Of a stretch of DNA of 64,000 bases, positions 1 to 10,464 are shown piece by piece. The notes beneath the pieces are model-generated. The model did not search any database, was not told the DNA's origin, and saw only the letters and a list, made by a program, of their open reading frames with translations. The number at the start of each line of letters is the position of its first letter. The first letter of the stretch is position 1. Source of the DNA: Muricauda sp. SCSIO 65647. Lineage in GTDB: Bacteria; Bacteroidota; Bacteroidia; Flavobacteriales; Flavobacteriaceae. The stretch lies in the NCBI RefSeq assembly GCF_021534965.1, contig NZ_CP091037.1, forward strand, positions 3,603,501 through 3,667,500, written 5' to 3'. The translations under genes were made by a program, and so were the position numbers.

Positions 1-327
1 AAAGACCCCAACAAACATGTACGCCGTTTGGCCAGTGAAGGGGTACGGCCCCGGTTGCCATGGGCACCCAAACTCGACCAGTTCATTGAACACCCCTCCC
101 CCATTTTGCCCATTCTTGAAAATCTAAAAGATGACCCCAGCAAGTACGTACAAAAGTCGGTGGCAAACTGCATCAATGATATTTTAAAGGACAATCCCAA
201 GACGGGAAAAAAATTGATTCAAAGCTGGACACCCCATGCCACCAAACAACGAAAATGGATCATCAAACATGCGCTACGGAATTTGGTGAAATCGGAAGAT
301 GAATGGGCAATGACAATTGTTATGTAG
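1..327 (+). CDS. DNA alkylation repair protein, AlkD-like (C-terminal part)
   Basis: The reading frame is open from the first base of the window and ends with TAG, so the start lies outside. About 108 residues are visible. The segment has the HEAT-like helical repeat texture of AlkD-type DNA glycosylases, with a conserved stretch reading SEGVRPRLPWA and a C-terminal HALRNLVKS helix. Family members remove alkylated bases such as 3-methyladenine in the cytoplasm. The catalytic part is not in the window, so activity cannot be judged. The TTG at 28 is an internal leucine and not a start. Confidence 0.75.
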   Translation, partial: KDPNKHVRRLASEGVRPRLPWAPKLDQFIEHPSPILPILENLKDDPSKYVQKSVANCINDILKDNPKTGKKLIQSWTPHATKQRKWIIKHALRNLVKSEDEWAMTIVM

Positions 328-448
328 CATGTGCACAAATGGTACTTGGAATATTTGTCAGAAAAGAAAGAAGAGGTTTAATGACAAGGTGAACAGTTTA
401 TCCACTGGGGATGGTAGTAAGGGATGAGCTCTATAGCGTGCATCAATC

Positions 449-1645
449 TCATTCAACAGCCGGCAAAATGTACTTTTTTATGATTTTGAATTGTCTTACC
501 CTTGAGTTGTAGTTGCCTCCTGTTGACACAAAAACCATGTCGTATTCTGGGATAACAACTATTTTCTGTCCTCCCCATCCCAACGCATGGTGTAGATTAA
601 TCGATTTGCCGTTTACAGAGAATGAATCTACCCACCAAGAATATGAGTAACCACTTTTACCTAAGTCCTCCCCTGGAATTTCGATTCCAGTGTTATTACG
701 AAATTGAGCGCTAGACTTTTTAATCCAATCATCAGAAACAACCTGTTTTTTGCCCCAGCTTCCATCGTTCAAAAAAGTCAGTCCGATCTTTGCCATTGCA
801 CGAGGGGTAAGTTCTAAACTTCCCGCAGCTTCATAGATATCATTTTTATATTTGATAGACCAATTGGCGTTTTCAATTCCCAAAGGTTTGAATAAATATT
901 GTTTTGCAAACACCTCAATACTCATTGACGTGGCATTTTTTAAGATTTCTCCAAGTAATACATGTGAGCCTCCAAAATAACTAAACTTGGTTCCTGGTGT
1001 TGATAGCATTGGGGCTTCCAATATATAGGTAATTGGATTTTTCTCTGAAAACCAAATGCCTATCATTGGGTTATCCTTACTGCTGTAAGGTGCCTCCCAC
1101 TCGTTCCATGCCAGACCGGAAGTCATTGTAAGTAAATGTTCAATTGTTATTTTTTCTTTCTTTTCAGTTTTAAGATGCTGGTGCTTTGGAAGGAAATCAA
1201 AAATTGATTGATGCACACTTTTAATAAAACCCTTTTCTATTGCAATACCAATACAGAGGGCTGTTATGCTTTTGGTCACTGATTTGGTATCGTGTAACAT
1301 GGTACCATCCCAAACTATTGATTCGCCAAGATAATCTGGAGCGTCCCATTGATACTTATGGCCCTCAAAATATTCTTCGAATACCAACTTATTATTTTTG
1401 ATAAGTAGCAAAGAATGAATCTCGCCAAAGCTACCTTTTTGTATTTTTCTGGTAACTTCAGAAATTAAGATTGAGTCCAATCCGACTTCCTCTAAGCTAC
1501 CGACCGTCAAACCATCAGACAACTCCTCTGGAGGTCGATAATGAAATTGACTCGAAGTTTTTGAGATACAACCAATCTGTATCATGGCCAGAAAAAACAG
1601 GAATACAATATTCTTGAATTGTAGAAGATGTATAAAATTTAGCAT
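449..1645 (-). CDS. Serine hydrolase, beta-lactamase/DD-peptidase fold, lipoprotein
   Basis: 398 residues. The N-terminus is a lipoprotein signal with lipobox IQIGC (Cys26), so the enzyme is probably anchored on the periplasmic or outer-membrane face. The nucleophile motif SxxK is SVTK at 122-125. A YFGG stretch near 230 sits where the second motif is expected, and HALGWGG near the C-terminus replaces the KTG box, as in class C-like esterases. Family members are esterases, DD-peptidases or beta-lactamases; the substrate cannot be told. The gene is more AT-rich than its right-hand neighbours and stands alone, which may point to acquisition. Confidence 0.85.
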   Translation of the reverse strand: MLNFIHLLQFKNIVFLFFLAMIQIGCISKTSSQFHYRPPEELSDGLTVGSLEEVGLDSILISEVTRKIQKGSFGEIHSLLLIKNNKLVFEEYFEGHKYQWDAPDYLGESIVWDGTMLHDTKSVTKSITALCIGIAIEKGFIKSVHQSIFDFLPKHQHLKTEKKEKITIEHLLTMTSGLAWNEWEAPYSSKDNPMIGIWFSEKNPITYILEAPMLSTPGTKFSYFGGSHVLLGEILKNATSMSIEVFAKQYLFKPLGIENANWSIKYKNDIYEAAGSLELTPRAMAKIGLTFLNDGSWGKKQVVSDDWIKKSSAQFRNNTGIEIPGEDLGKSGYSYSWWVDSFSVNGKSINLHHALGWGGQKIVVIPEYDMVFVSTGGNYNSRVRQFKIIKKYILPAVE

Positions 1646-1788
1646 TTTGACCTAGTATAGACCTTATAAAAATAATACCATCACAGATTTGCAAGAATGA
1701 TACTTGTCAATATTGTGCTAACACAAAAATCCCTTTTAAGAGGTGAGTTAAGTATTTAGCAACTTGGGTCCACAGGTTTTCTTAGTGG

Positions 1789-2487
1789 CTATACAATGGC
1801 TAGTGCCATTTCGGCCATGGCCGTAAAGGAAGATTCCCGGGCCTCATGGCTTAACTGCTCACGGGTGACCAATGAATCTGAAATGGTCAAAATACTCAAT
1901 GCTTCAATACCGTGTTTGGCCGCAAGGGTATAAATGCCTGCTGACTCCATCTCTACACAGAGTACACCATAGTTCGCCCATTGCTTATAATACTCGCTAT
2001 CATCATCATAAAAAATATCAGAAGAGAGTATATTGCCCGCTTTTATCTCAATACTTTGTTTTTTTGCATGGTCAACGGCCTTCATGAGCAATTCAAAACT
2101 TGCCGTGGGGGCATAATGCGCACTTTGAAAAAGGGAGGCATTGATGGCAGAATCTGTAGAAGCAGATAGGGCCAAGACTATATCTCCGAGTCGCACATCT
2201 TTTTGATACGACCCTGCAGAACCTACCCGAATGATCTGTTGCACTCCATATTCGGCCACCAACTCATGGCAATAGATCATGGTAGAGGGTATGCCCATGC
2301 CCCCACCCTGTACAGATATTCTTTTGCCTTTGTAATCGCCGGTATAACCCAACATGCCACGCACTTGATTATAGCAGGTCACATCTTTCAAAAAAGTCTC
2401 GGCAATCCATTTGGCACGTAGTGGGTCGCCAGGCAGTAAAACCGATGGCGCAATATCGCCTTTTTTTGCATTGATGTGTATGGCCAT
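1789..2487 (-). CDS. deoD: Purine nucleoside phosphorylase, DeoD type
   Basis: Phosphorolysis of purine (deoxy)nucleosides to base and (deoxy)ribose-1-phosphate in the cytoplasm. The start at 2487 is chosen because the next residues, MAIHINAKKGDIAPSVLLPG, match the usual DeoD N-terminus; a longer frame reaches 2547 but would overlap deoC. Other motifs are GDPLRAKWIAE, the active-site CVEMESAGIY and the catalytic aspartate in ISDSLVT. About 232 residues, normal for the hexameric family. It lies 10 bp downstream of deoC, so the two form a deoxynucleoside catabolic operon. Confidence 0.93.
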   Translation of the reverse strand: MAIHINAKKGDIAPSVLLPGDPLRAKWIAETFLKDVTCYNQVRGMLGYTGDYKGKRISVQGGGMGIPSTMIYCHELVAEYGVQQIIRVGSAGSYQKDVRLGDIVLALSASTDSAINASLFQSAHYAPTASFELLMKAVDHAKKQSIEIKAGNILSSDIFYDDDSEYYKQWANYGVLCVEMESAGIYTLAAKHGIEALSILTISDSLVTREQLSHEARESSFTAMAEMALAIV

Positions 2488-2497
2488 ACTATCGTAT

Positions 2498-3142
2498 CTA
2501 TGTTTTGACCAAAACTGGTCCTGAAGAGGTGCCGATCCTGGAAACACCCTGCTTGATATATTTTAGCGCGGTCTCGCGGTCTCGAATGCCCCCTGAGGCC
2601 TTTATCAAGGCCTTTTCGCCCACAACCTCTTTCATCAATTGAACATCTTCAAGGGTTGCCCCTCCGGTACCAAAGCCCGTCGAGGTTTTCACAAAGTCTG
2701 CTGAGGCGGCCACAGCTAAAGAACAGGCCCTTCTCTTCTCGTCTTCCGTAAGATAACACGTTTCTAGAATGACTTTGAGAACCTTGTTGCCGATTGCCTT
2801 TTTGATTTGGGCAATCTCATTTTCTACCCGGTCGTCAAACCCCGATTTTAACCATCCTATGTTCAACACCATGTCCACCTCATCGGCTCCTTTTGCAATG
2901 GCATCCTTGGCCTCAAAGACTTTGGCTTCCGTTGACATTGCACCCAGCGGAAAACCGATCACCATAGCTATTTTAACAGGATGGCCCTTTAGTTCTTCTG
3001 CTACCAACGCTAAATGGCAACCGTTGACGCAGACCGCCTTGAATCGATGTTCTTTGGCTTCACTGCACAACTTTTTGATGTCTGAAACAGTTGCGGTGGG
3101 TTTTAAAAGCGTATGGTCGATGTAATCGGTTAGGTCAAGCAA
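2498..3142 (-). CDS. deoC: Deoxyribose-phosphate aldolase
   Basis: Cleaves 2-deoxyribose-5-phosphate to glyceraldehyde-3-phosphate and acetaldehyde. 214 residues, typical of class I DeoC. The Schiff-base lysine is Lys152 in VKTSTGFG, the second lysine is Lys181 in LIKASGGIRD, and the proton-relay aspartate is Asp90 in ADEVDMVLNIG. It is the first gene of a two-gene operon with deoD, which releases the sugar phosphate it uses after phosphopentomutase action. No regulator is adjacent. Confidence 0.95.
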   Translation of the reverse strand: MLDLTDYIDHTLLKPTATVSDIKKLCSEAKEHRFKAVCVNGCHLALVAEELKGHPVKIAMVIGFPLGAMSTEAKVFEAKDAIAKGADEVDMVLNIGWLKSGFDDRVENEIAQIKKAIGNKVLKVILETCYLTEDEKRRACSLAVAASADFVKTSTGFGTGGATLEDVQLMKEVVGEKALIKASGGIRDRETALKYIKQGVSRIGTSSGPVLVKT

Positions 3143-3191
3143 GGATTGAAATCTTAGTATTGGCCAAAGGTAATGAAATAAGTAGTTTTAT

Positions 3192-3716
3192 CTATTTGCT
3201 CCGCTCCCCTACAAATTGGTCGCTCTTGTTTTTGAAAAGCACGTTAAAACTGGTAAGCGAACCGTATATACGGGTGATGTACTGTTGAAGATCCACCTTT
3301 TCTTGATCATCGAGATTCTTGCTGCTGTTGATTTTTTGCTCCATTACCCTAAGGCGATCGCGTACCATGACAATTTTATGGAAAAAGGTATCGATGGGCA
3401 TTTCTTTATTGGCCAGGTCATCACCGGGTTCCAATATGAGGTTCCCTCCCTTCCATTTATCGGCCAGGGCCACTTTCTCATGGGTATCGCCCCATTTCTG
3501 AAGAATGCTGACCAATGAACGTTCCACATCGAAATAACTGACCGTATCGACCTCGTCTTCCGCCGCTTCAATGACCTCAAATTCGGTATCTAGATCAATG
3601 GTCTCAAGGCCCCCCTCGATAAAAGTGACCCAATAATGTCTTGAAGATACGTTGGTGATCACCCCTTTGCCGTGTTCAGGGTGGTCAATACGTGAACCGA
3701 TGCCGAGTAGTTTCAT
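3192..3716 (-). CDS. Conserved flavobacterial protein with a Tudor/SH3-like N-terminus
   Basis: 174 residues, no signal peptide. The first 50 residues contain GSRIDHPEHGKGVITNV followed by beta-rich sequence, the pattern of small SH3/Tudor-like barrels such as the C-terminal tail of UvrD/PcrA helicases. The rest is acidic and helical (about 55-170) with probable coiled-coil character. No catalytic motif is seen. It is divergent from uvrA across 173 bp, so the two may share a control region. A function in repair is only suggested by that neighbourhood and by the resemblance to the UvrD tail encoded at 19918-22242. Confidence 0.7.
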   Translation of the reverse strand: MKLLGIGSRIDHPEHGKGVITNVSSRHYWVTFIEGGLETIDLDTEFEVIEAAEDEVDTVSYFDVERSLVSILQKWGDTHEKVALADKWKGGNLILEPGDDLANKEMPIDTFFHKIVMVRDRLRVMEQKINSSKNLDDQEKVDLQQYITRIYGSLTSFNVLFKNKSDQFVGERSK

Positions 3717-3889
3717 ATGATAACTTTTTTTTCAGGCTGAACTTACCAAGTGTTGACATGCAGTACATGCCCCGACAAGCCCAACATGAGAATTATTGAT
3801 CTGCCAAAAATAAACCAAGAATTCACAAAAACGAAACATAATCTGGCTTCCTTTTTAATTGGCAAATTGGTAACTTAGCAGCTTGTGCT

Positions 3890-6751
3890 ATGATCAACTA
3901 CGAAGAAAATATTGAAGTACGCGGCGCACGTGTCCATAATCTAAAAAATATCGATGTTACCATACCCCGAGAAAAACTGGTGGTCATCACCGGGCTGTCG
4001 GGTAGCGGTAAGTCGTCATTGGCGTTTGATACCATCTATGCAGAGGGCCAGCGTCGTTATATAGAGACATTTTCAGCCTATGCCCGTCAATTTTTGGGAG
4101 GACTCGAACGGCCCGATGTCGATAAAATCGATGGGCTTTCGCCCGTAATTGCCATTGAGCAGAAAACGACCTCAAAATCACCTCGCTCGACCGTAGGCAC
4201 GATTACAGAGGTCTACGATTTTTTACGGTTGCTCTACGCCCGTGCAGCAGATGCCTATAGCTACAATACGGGTGAAAAAATGGTAAGCTACAGCGATGAA
4301 CAAATCAAGAACTTGATTATCGAGGCCTATCAAAACAAGAAAATAAACGTTCTGGCTCCAGTAATCAAGTCTAGAAAAGGGCATTATCGAGAGTTGTTTG
4401 AACAGATAGCCAAACAAGGTTTTGTCAAGGTCAGGGTCGATGGTGAGATCACCGATATTGTAAAGGGCATGAAGGTTGACCGCTACAAGACCCATGATAT
4501 CGAAATTGTCATCGACCGCTTAAAGGTCACCGATGGCGAAGAATTGGACAAGCGCTTGGGCGAAACCATCAATACGGCCATGTACAGTGGCAACAATGTG
4601 CTCATGGTGTTGGAAGAGGGCGAAACCGTACCACGCTATTTCAGTAGGGACCTGATGTGCCCCTCAACGGGCATCTCCTATCCTACCCCCGAGCCGAATA
4701 CCTTTTCATTCAATTCACCTAAGGGCATGTGCCCCAGCTGCAACGGACTGGGGCATGTATACGAAGTGAATGTGCAAAAGATTTTTCCAAACAAGAAACT
4801 TTCCATAAAAGCAGGAGGTATCGCCCCTTTGGGAGAATACAAAAAGTCATGGGCCTTTAAACAATTGGAGACCATTGCCCAACGCTATGGATTTGAGTTG
4901 ACCACGCCCATCGAAAAGATTCCGGCAGAGGCCATCGATGTCATTCTGAATGGGGGAAAGGAGAGTTTTTCGGTAGACTCGAAAACGTTGGGCGTCAAAC
5001 GCAGCTATACAATCGACTATGAGGGTATCTCAAATTTCATAAAGACCCAGTTTGAGGAATCGAATTCAACCTCTATCCGTAGGTGGGCCAAAGAATATAT
5101 GGACAAAATCAAGTGCCCTTCATGCGACGGTTCACGCTTACGAAAAGAGTCACTTTACTTTAAGGTTGGCGGTAAGAACATTGCCGAGTTGGCCAGTATG
5201 GACATTGCCGAGTTGGCGGCATTTTTCAATAATTTGGAAGAAATGCTCGAAGGCAACCAACAAAAGATAGCGGAAGAAATCTTGAAGGAGATAAAAGCCC
5301 GCATTGGCTTTTTGTTGGATGTAGGCCTCGATTATCTTTCTTTGAACCGTAGCTCAAAATCGTTATCAGGTGGGGAGGCACAACGTATTCGGCTTGCCAC
5401 ACAAATCGGTTCGCAACTGGTAGGTGTGCTCTATATTTTAGATGAGCCCAGCATCGGCCTGCACCAACGCGACAATGCAAGGCTTATTCATTCATTGGAG
5501 TCACTTCGTGATATCGGTAATTCGGTCATTGTGGTCGAACATGACCGAGATATGATCGAGCATGCCGATCATGTTATTGACATTGGGCCAAGGGCTGGCC
5601 GACATGGCGGTGAAATCATCTCAGAGGGTCCGCCCTCAGAATTGGATAGGTACCATACGCTCACTGCCGATTATATTACGGGCGATAAGGAAATTCCCAT
5701 CCCAGAAAAGCGAAGAAAAGGCAACGGAAAGAAAATTGTGCTCTCTGGCTGCACGGGCAATAATCTTAAAAATGTGACCGTAGAATTTCCCTTGGGGAAA
5801 ATGATCGGGGTTACCGGTGTTTCAGGAAGCGGCAAGTCTACCTTGATCAACGAGACCCTCTACCCTATTATGAACGCCCATTATTTCAATGGTGTCAAAA
5901 AACCGATGCCCTACAAAAAAATAATAGGATTACAGCATATAGACAAGGTGATTGATATCAACCAATCCCCGATTGGGCGTACACCAAGATCAAATCCTGC
6001 CACGTACACGGGCGTTTTCAGTGAAATACGCTCCCTGTTCTCCAAGACCACCGAGGCGACCATACGTGGTTACAAACCGGGAAGGTTCAGCTTTAACGTG
6101 CAGGGTGGCCGTTGCGAGACCTGTCAAGGTGGTGGGCTCAAAGTAATCGAAATGAATTTCCTTCCTGACGTATATGTTGAATGCGAGACCTGTAATGGCA
6201 AACGATTTAATCGCGAAACACTTGAAATTCGCTACAAAGGAAAGTCCATTGCCGATGTGCTCGATATGACCATCGACGATGCCGTCGATTTTTTTGAGAA
6301 CATCCCAAAAATCCACAGAAAACTGAAAACCATTAAAGACGTGGGTCTAGGCTATATTCATTTAGGGCAGCAGTCCACTACCCTTTCAGGTGGTGAGGCA
6401 CAGCGGGTAAAGTTGGCGACCGAACTCTCAAAAAGAGATACCGGCAATACGTTCTACATACTCGATGAGCCGACCACGGGCCTTCACTTTGAAGATATCA
6501 GGGTATTGATGGAGGTGTTGAATCGGCTCGTTGACAAGGGCAATACCGTTTTGGTCATTGAGCACAACATGGATGTCATTAAAATGATGGACCACATCAT
6601 CGACATCGGTTACGAGGGCGGTCGTGGAGGTGGAATGATTGTTGCACATGGTACCCCTGAGCAGGTTGCCAAAGACAATAAAAGTTATACGGCGAAGTTC
6701 TTGAAGAAAGAGCTTGAGACCCCGAACAAGCCTGTCGCAAAAGCAGTCTAA
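3890..6751 (+). CDS. uvrA: Excinuclease ABC subunit A
   Basis: 953-residue damage-recognition ATPase of nucleotide excision repair, which loads UvrB at lesions. It has two ABC ATPase modules. Walker A1 GLSGSGKSS is at 35-43 and a second, GVSGSGKST, near 645. ABC signatures [12 protein letters not shown] and [12 protein letters not shown] follow. Zinc-binding cysteines are seen in the CPSCNGLG region (about 275-285) and in CETCQGGG...CETCNGKRF (about 740-770). Length and motifs are normal. The next gene starts 15 bp after the stop, so uvrA, the LOG gene and the M1-like gene may be cotranscribed. Confidence 0.98.
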   Translation: MINYEENIEVRGARVHNLKNIDVTIPREKLVVITGLSGSGKSSLAFDTIYAEGQRRYIETFSAYARQFLGGLERPDVDKIDGLSPVIAIEQKTTSKSPRSTVGTITEVYDFLRLLYARAADAYSYNTGEKMVSYSDEQIKNLIIEAYQNKKINVLAPVIKSRKGHYRELFEQIAKQGFVKVRVDGEITDIVKGMKVDRYKTHDIEIVIDRLKVTDGEELDKRLGETINTAMYSGNNVLMVLEEGETVPRYFSRDLMCPSTGISYPTPEPNTFSFNSPKGMCPSCNGLGHVYEVNVQKIFPNKKLSIKAGGIAPLGEYKKSWAFKQLETIAQRYGFELTTPIEKIPAEAIDVILNGGKESFSVDSKTLGVKRSYTIDYEGISNFIKTQFEESNSTSIRRWAKEYMDKIKCPSCDGSRLRKESLYFKVGGKNIAELASMDIAELAAFFNNLEEMLEGNQQKIAEEILKEIKARIGFLLDVGLDYLSLNRSSKSLSGGEAQRIRLATQIGSQLVGVLYILDEPSIGLHQRDNARLIHSLESLRDIGNSVIVVEHDRDMIEHADHVIDIGPRAGRHGGEIISEGPPSELDRYHTLTADYITGDKEIPIPEKRRKGNGKKIVLSGCTGNNLKNVTVEFPLGKMIGVTGVSGSGKSTLINETLYPIMNAHYFNGVKKPMPYKKIIGLQHIDKVIDINQSPIGRTPRSNPATYTGVFSEIRSLFSKTTEATIRGYKPGRFSFNVQGGRCETCQGGGLKVIEMNFLPDVYVECETCNGKRFNRETLEIRYKGKSIADVLDMTIDDAVDFFENIPKIHRKLKTIKDVGLGYIHLGQQSTTLSGGEAQRVKLATELSKRDTGNTFYILDEPTTGLHFEDIRVLMEVLNRLVDKGNTVLVIEHNMDVIKMMDHIIDIGYEGGRGGGMIVAHGTPEQVAKDNKSYTAKFLKKELETPNKPVAKAV

Positions 6752-6766
6752 AGTAAGCGTAATACT

Positions 6767-7453
6767 ATGAGAAAAGAACAACATCATAAGGGTTGGAACG
6801 AAATCAAGACCAACGATTCTTGGGCCATTTTCAAAATCATGGGAGAATTTGTCAACGGTTTTGAAAAGATGAGTGCCATTGGCCCTTGTGTGTCCATTTT
6901 TGGTTCAGCACGCACGAAAGAATCGCATGAGTACTATGATCTTGCGATCGAAATTTCGAAAAAACTCGCCACGGCCGGTTATGGTATCATTACAGGTGGT
7001 GGCCCAGGAATCATGGAGGCTGGTAATCGCGGCGCCCACCAGGCAGGTGGTATTTCGGTAGGTCTCAACATTGATCTGCCTTTTGAGCAGCATGATAACC
7101 CATATATCGATGAAGACAAAAGTTTGGATTTTGACTATTTCTTTGTCAGAAAGGTGATGTTTGTCAAGTATTCACAAGGGTTTGTCGTGTTGCCGGGCGG
7201 TTTTGGCACATTAGATGAACTTTTTGAGGCAATGACACTCATTCAAACCCAGAAAATCGGGAAATTCCCCATTGTTATGGTAGGCACTGATTTTTGGAGC
7301 GGACTTGTAGATTGGTTGCGCAGCCAATTACTAAAGGCTAAGAATATCAGCCCTTCGGATCTTGACCTGTTCAAATTGGTGGATACCGCCGACGAGGTAG
7401 TCGAAATTATTGATGCTTTCTATAAAGAGCGAACATTGAGTCCGAATTTTTAA
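6767..7453 (+). CDS. LOG family protein (TIGR00730), putative nucleotide phosphoribohydrolase
   Basis: 228 residues, Rossmann-like fold. The family signature motifs are GGGPGIMEAGNRGA at 77-90 and PGGFGTLDE at 143-151. Members often hydrolyse cytokinin riboside monophosphates or purine nucleotides such as AMP to base plus ribose-5-phosphate, and several have been annotated wrongly as lysine decarboxylases. The actual substrate here is not known. It sits between uvrA (15 bp upstream) and an M1-like gene (13 bp downstream), so one transcript is likely. Confidence 0.9.
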   Translation: MRKEQHHKGWNEIKTNDSWAIFKIMGEFVNGFEKMSAIGPCVSIFGSARTKESHEYYDLAIEISKKLATAGYGIITGGGPGIMEAGNRGAHQAGGISVGLNIDLPFEQHDNPYIDEDKSLDFDYFFVRKVMFVKYSQGFVVLPGGFGTLDELFEAMTLIQTQKIGKFPIVMVGTDFWSGLVDWLRSQLLKAKNISPSDLDLFKLVDTADEVVEIIDAFYKERTLSPNF

Positions 7454-7466
7454 TAGTATTACTCAA

Positions 7467-10298
7467 TTGAACAAGTCACTACTTCTCTTTTCATCATGCT
7501 GCTTTCTGTTGGTCGGCCAGCTAAGTTTGGCACAACATCTCAACAAACTCAAGGTGACCATTGATGCGACGACGAATGAGATACATGTCAAGCAACAACT
7601 CACGTATCACAACGATTCAGAACACGGACTTTCTTCTATTTATTTCAACGATTGGAACCATGCTTATTCGAACAAAAAAACAGCGTTGGCAACACGTTTT
7701 GCCGATGAGTTTAACCGAAGTCTTTATTTCGCAAAAGATGAAGAAAGAGGTCGTACCACCATCAACAGCGTAGTCGATGAGAATTATACAGGTTTGAAAT
7801 GGGAGAGGCTAGCTCAAAGGGATATTGTTAAAATTCATTTAGATAAACCCCTGCCGCCCCATGAATCGACACAGCTCTTTATTACCTATACGCTTAAGCT
7901 ACCAAATAGTAGGTTTACCGATTATGGATACTATCCTGATGGCAGTTTCTATTTGAAAGACTGGTACTTATCACCAGCTGTATTTGATGGTGAATGGAGG
8001 CTGTATTCAGATAAGGACCTCGGGGATCTATATACCGATCCTGCCGAGACTACCATTGATTTGATATATCCTAAAGGCCTGAACCTGGTCTCTAATTTTG
8101 ATAGTAGCAGCAATTCCATATTTCCAGGTGGGCAACAAATAGTCTTAAAGGGCAGCAATCGCAAAAACTGCGAGATAGTTTTGACCCGGGAAAGGACCTT
8201 CACCAACCACATAACGCTCTACCTAACACTTATTACCGATATTGAAGCAGAAAAATATACTGAGATAGACCAAGGCATTTCCATCAACAAAATAGCGGAG
8301 TTTTTGCACGAAAATCTTGGGGATTATCCACATACCAATTTACTTGTCAGTAATATACAGTATAATGACAACCCACTGTATGGCCTAAATCAGCTTCCTT
8401 CGTTCATTCGCCCATACGGAGAAAAATTCCAGTTTGAAATGAAAGTGCTGAAAACAGCGCTTGAGAGTTATTTGAGCGAGACGTTATTTTTTGATAAAAG
8501 GAAAGACCGTTGGGTCAATGATGCCATTGCCAATTATCTGATGATCAAGTTTGTCGAAAAATATTACCCAAACCAAAAACTTATTGGCAAGTTGGCGAAT
8601 ATTTGGGGGGTAAGAAGCTTTCATTTGGCCGATATGGGTTTCAATGAGCAATATGCCTTCTTCAGTATGTTGGCGGCCCGAAAAAATATCGATCAGGCAT
8701 TGAGCACGCCCAACGATTCATTGATCAGATTCAACCAAAAAATCGCAAATCGATATAAGGCAGGCCTAGGTTTGGCCTACTTGGCAGAGTATGTGGGTGA
8801 AGAACGTATTGATAGTACCATTCTCGATTTTTTCAATGTTCACAAGCTTTCACCCAATATCAAGGTGGCCGATTTCAAGAATGTTCTTGAACAATGTTCT
8901 GATAACGAATTGGATTGGTTCTTTGAAGAATATGTGAAAACCCGAAAAAAGATTGACTATAAAATCAAGAAGATCAGCAAGACTGATGACTCCATTACTT
9001 TTGTCCTCAAAAACAAAAGGGGCACAAATGTGCCGATTTCCCTTTTCGGGCTGAAAAAAGATTCGGTCGTATCAAAGTACTGGTTCAAGGATATTGATAC
9101 CTCAAAAACATTTACCATTCCCCGAAATGGTGAAGACCGCCTCGTGCTCAACTACGACCAAAAGATCCCTGAATTCAACCAACGCGACAATTGGAAGACC
9201 TTGAATGGTTTTTTTTCCAGCAATAAACCTTTAAAATTTCAGTTTTTCAAAGACACCGAAGACCCTTACTACAATCAGGTTTTCTATGTGCCTGTGGCCA
9301 ATTTCAACATCTATGACGGTGTCACTCCCGGTCTGAGAATCTACAACAAAACTTTTCTCGAAAGACCTTTTCAGTTTGATATAGCGCCTACATATTCCTT
9401 TTTGGAAAAAACATTGGTCGGAAAAGCCAGTCTTCGGTACCGACAGTACCACGGTAAAAGTGGACTTTACCTATCAAGTTACCAACTATCAGGTTCAACG
9501 TCACATTTTCAGGTCAATTCACGGTTCACCACACTAACCCCTTCCGTATTGTTTGGTTGGCGACCTGATGACCTAATCTCGAACAGGAGACAATTCTTGT
9601 TAGCAAGACATAGAAGTGTATTCAGAAATATTGACGGGGCCATAGCCGATGAGATTGACACAGACCCCGATTATAGTGTGTTCAACGTACGTTTTCAAGA
9701 TATCGACAACCATATCATCAATTACAAATCATGGTGGCTCGATGCGCAACATTCGGCCGACTTCACAAAATTGGCCTTTGAATTGGAATACCGATGGCTC
9801 TATGAAAACAACCGTCAGTTCAACATTAGGCTTTTCGCAGGGAAATTTCTTCGAAACAAGACAGATTCTGATTTTTTCAGTTTTGCCCTAGACAGGCCCA
9901 CGGATTATCTTTTCGATTTGGATTATTTGGGGCGTTCTGAAGATTCAGGAATATACAGCCAACAAATTATCATTGCAGAGGGCGGGTTCAAATCACAGTT
10001 GCCCGATCCGTTTGCAAACGATTGGATGGCCACTGCAAATGCCAGTGTGAATATTTGGCGGTGGATCGAACTGTACGGTGATATAGGTTACCTTAAAAAT
10101 AAAGGTGAAAATGCCCGCTTTGTTTACGATTCTGGAGTGCGGTTAAACCTAGTGACCGATTACTTTGAATTATATTTTCCACTTCATTCCAATAACGGAT
10201 GGGAAATTGCCCAACCCAATTATAATGAACGCATACGGTTTTTGGTGACTATCAGCCCACGTACTTTGATAGGGCTCTTCACACGAAAATGGTTTTAG
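7467..10298 (+). CDS. M1 aminopeptidase-like protein without zinc motif, with a beta-barrel-like C-terminus
   Basis: 943 residues. A TTG start is used; it places a good signal peptide (MNKSLLLFSSCCFLLVGQLSLAQ) at the N-terminus. Residues about 25-480 follow the gluzincin M1 layout: a beta-sandwich, then a catalytic-like domain with RWVNDAIANYL where M1 enzymes have WLNEGFA. At the position of HExxH, 19-23 residues earlier, the sequence reads KTALE, so no zinc ligands remain. From about 590 the sequence is rich in aromatic alternating strands and ends in Phe (FTRKWF), as outer-membrane barrels do. A secreted or outer-membrane binding role is more likely than peptidase activity. Confidence 0.75.
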   Translation: MNKSLLLFSSCCFLLVGQLSLAQHLNKLKVTIDATTNEIHVKQQLTYHNDSEHGLSSIYFNDWNHAYSNKKTALATRFADEFNRSLYFAKDEERGRTTINSVVDENYTGLKWERLAQRDIVKIHLDKPLPPHESTQLFITYTLKLPNSRFTDYGYYPDGSFYLKDWYLSPAVFDGEWRLYSDKDLGDLYTDPAETTIDLIYPKGLNLVSNFDSSSNSIFPGGQQIVLKGSNRKNCEIVLTRERTFTNHITLYLTLITDIEAEKYTEIDQGISINKIAEFLHENLGDYPHTNLLVSNIQYNDNPLYGLNQLPSFIRPYGEKFQFEMKVLKTALESYLSETLFFDKRKDRWVNDAIANYLMIKFVEKYYPNQKLIGKLANIWGVRSFHLADMGFNEQYAFFSMLAARKNIDQALSTPNDSLIRFNQKIANRYKAGLGLAYLAEYVGEERIDSTILDFFNVHKLSPNIKVADFKNVLEQCSDNELDWFFEEYVKTRKKIDYKIKKISKTDDSITFVLKNKRGTNVPISLFGLKKDSVVSKYWFKDIDTSKTFTIPRNGEDRLVLNYDQKIPEFNQRDNWKTLNGFFSSNKPLKFQFFKDTEDPYYNQVFYVPVANFNIYDGVTPGLRIYNKTFLERPFQFDIAPTYSFLEKTLVGKASLRYRQYHGKSGLYLSSYQLSGSTSHFQVNSRFTTLTPSVLFGWRPDDLISNRRQFLLARHRSVFRNIDGAIADEIDTDPDYSVFNVRFQDIDNHIINYKSWWLDAQHSADFTKLAFELEYRWLYENNRQFNIRLFAGKFLRNKTDSDFFSFALDRPTDYLFDLDYLGRSEDSGIYSQQIIIAEGGFKSQLPDPFANDWMATANASVNIWRWIELYGDIGYLKNKGENARFVYDSGVRLNLVTDYFELYFPLHSNNGWEIAQPNYNERIRFLVTISPRTLIGLFTRKWF

Positions 10299-10410
10299 AA
10301 AACATTGCGATATTGTCAAAATAGACTTCCTTTACCATATGTGTTTTGACAAATTCTTTATATTTTGTTGTTTTTTTGACATTTTATGAAAGAATTAGTG
10401 TTTTTTTTGA

Positions 10411-10441
10411 TTGATAAATTCATGCTTTTTTGTTAATTTCG
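10411..10441 (+). promoter_or_regulatory. Bacteroidetes-type promoter of the E1 gene
   Basis: A TTG (-33 type) at 10411-10413 and TAATTTCG (one mismatch to TAnnTTTG) at 10434-10441 are 20 bp apart. Transcription would begin near 10448 and leave a leader of about 17 bases before the ATG at 10465. The 166 bp gap 10299-10464 holds nothing else that I can recognise. Confidence 0.5.
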
Positions 10442-10464
10442 CGACGAACTTCTAGAGACCCGAA

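Noticed and set aside
7467-10298. Calling the protein an active M1 aminopeptidase
   Set aside because: The zinc motif is not present, in contrast to the real M1 enzyme at 26748-28814.
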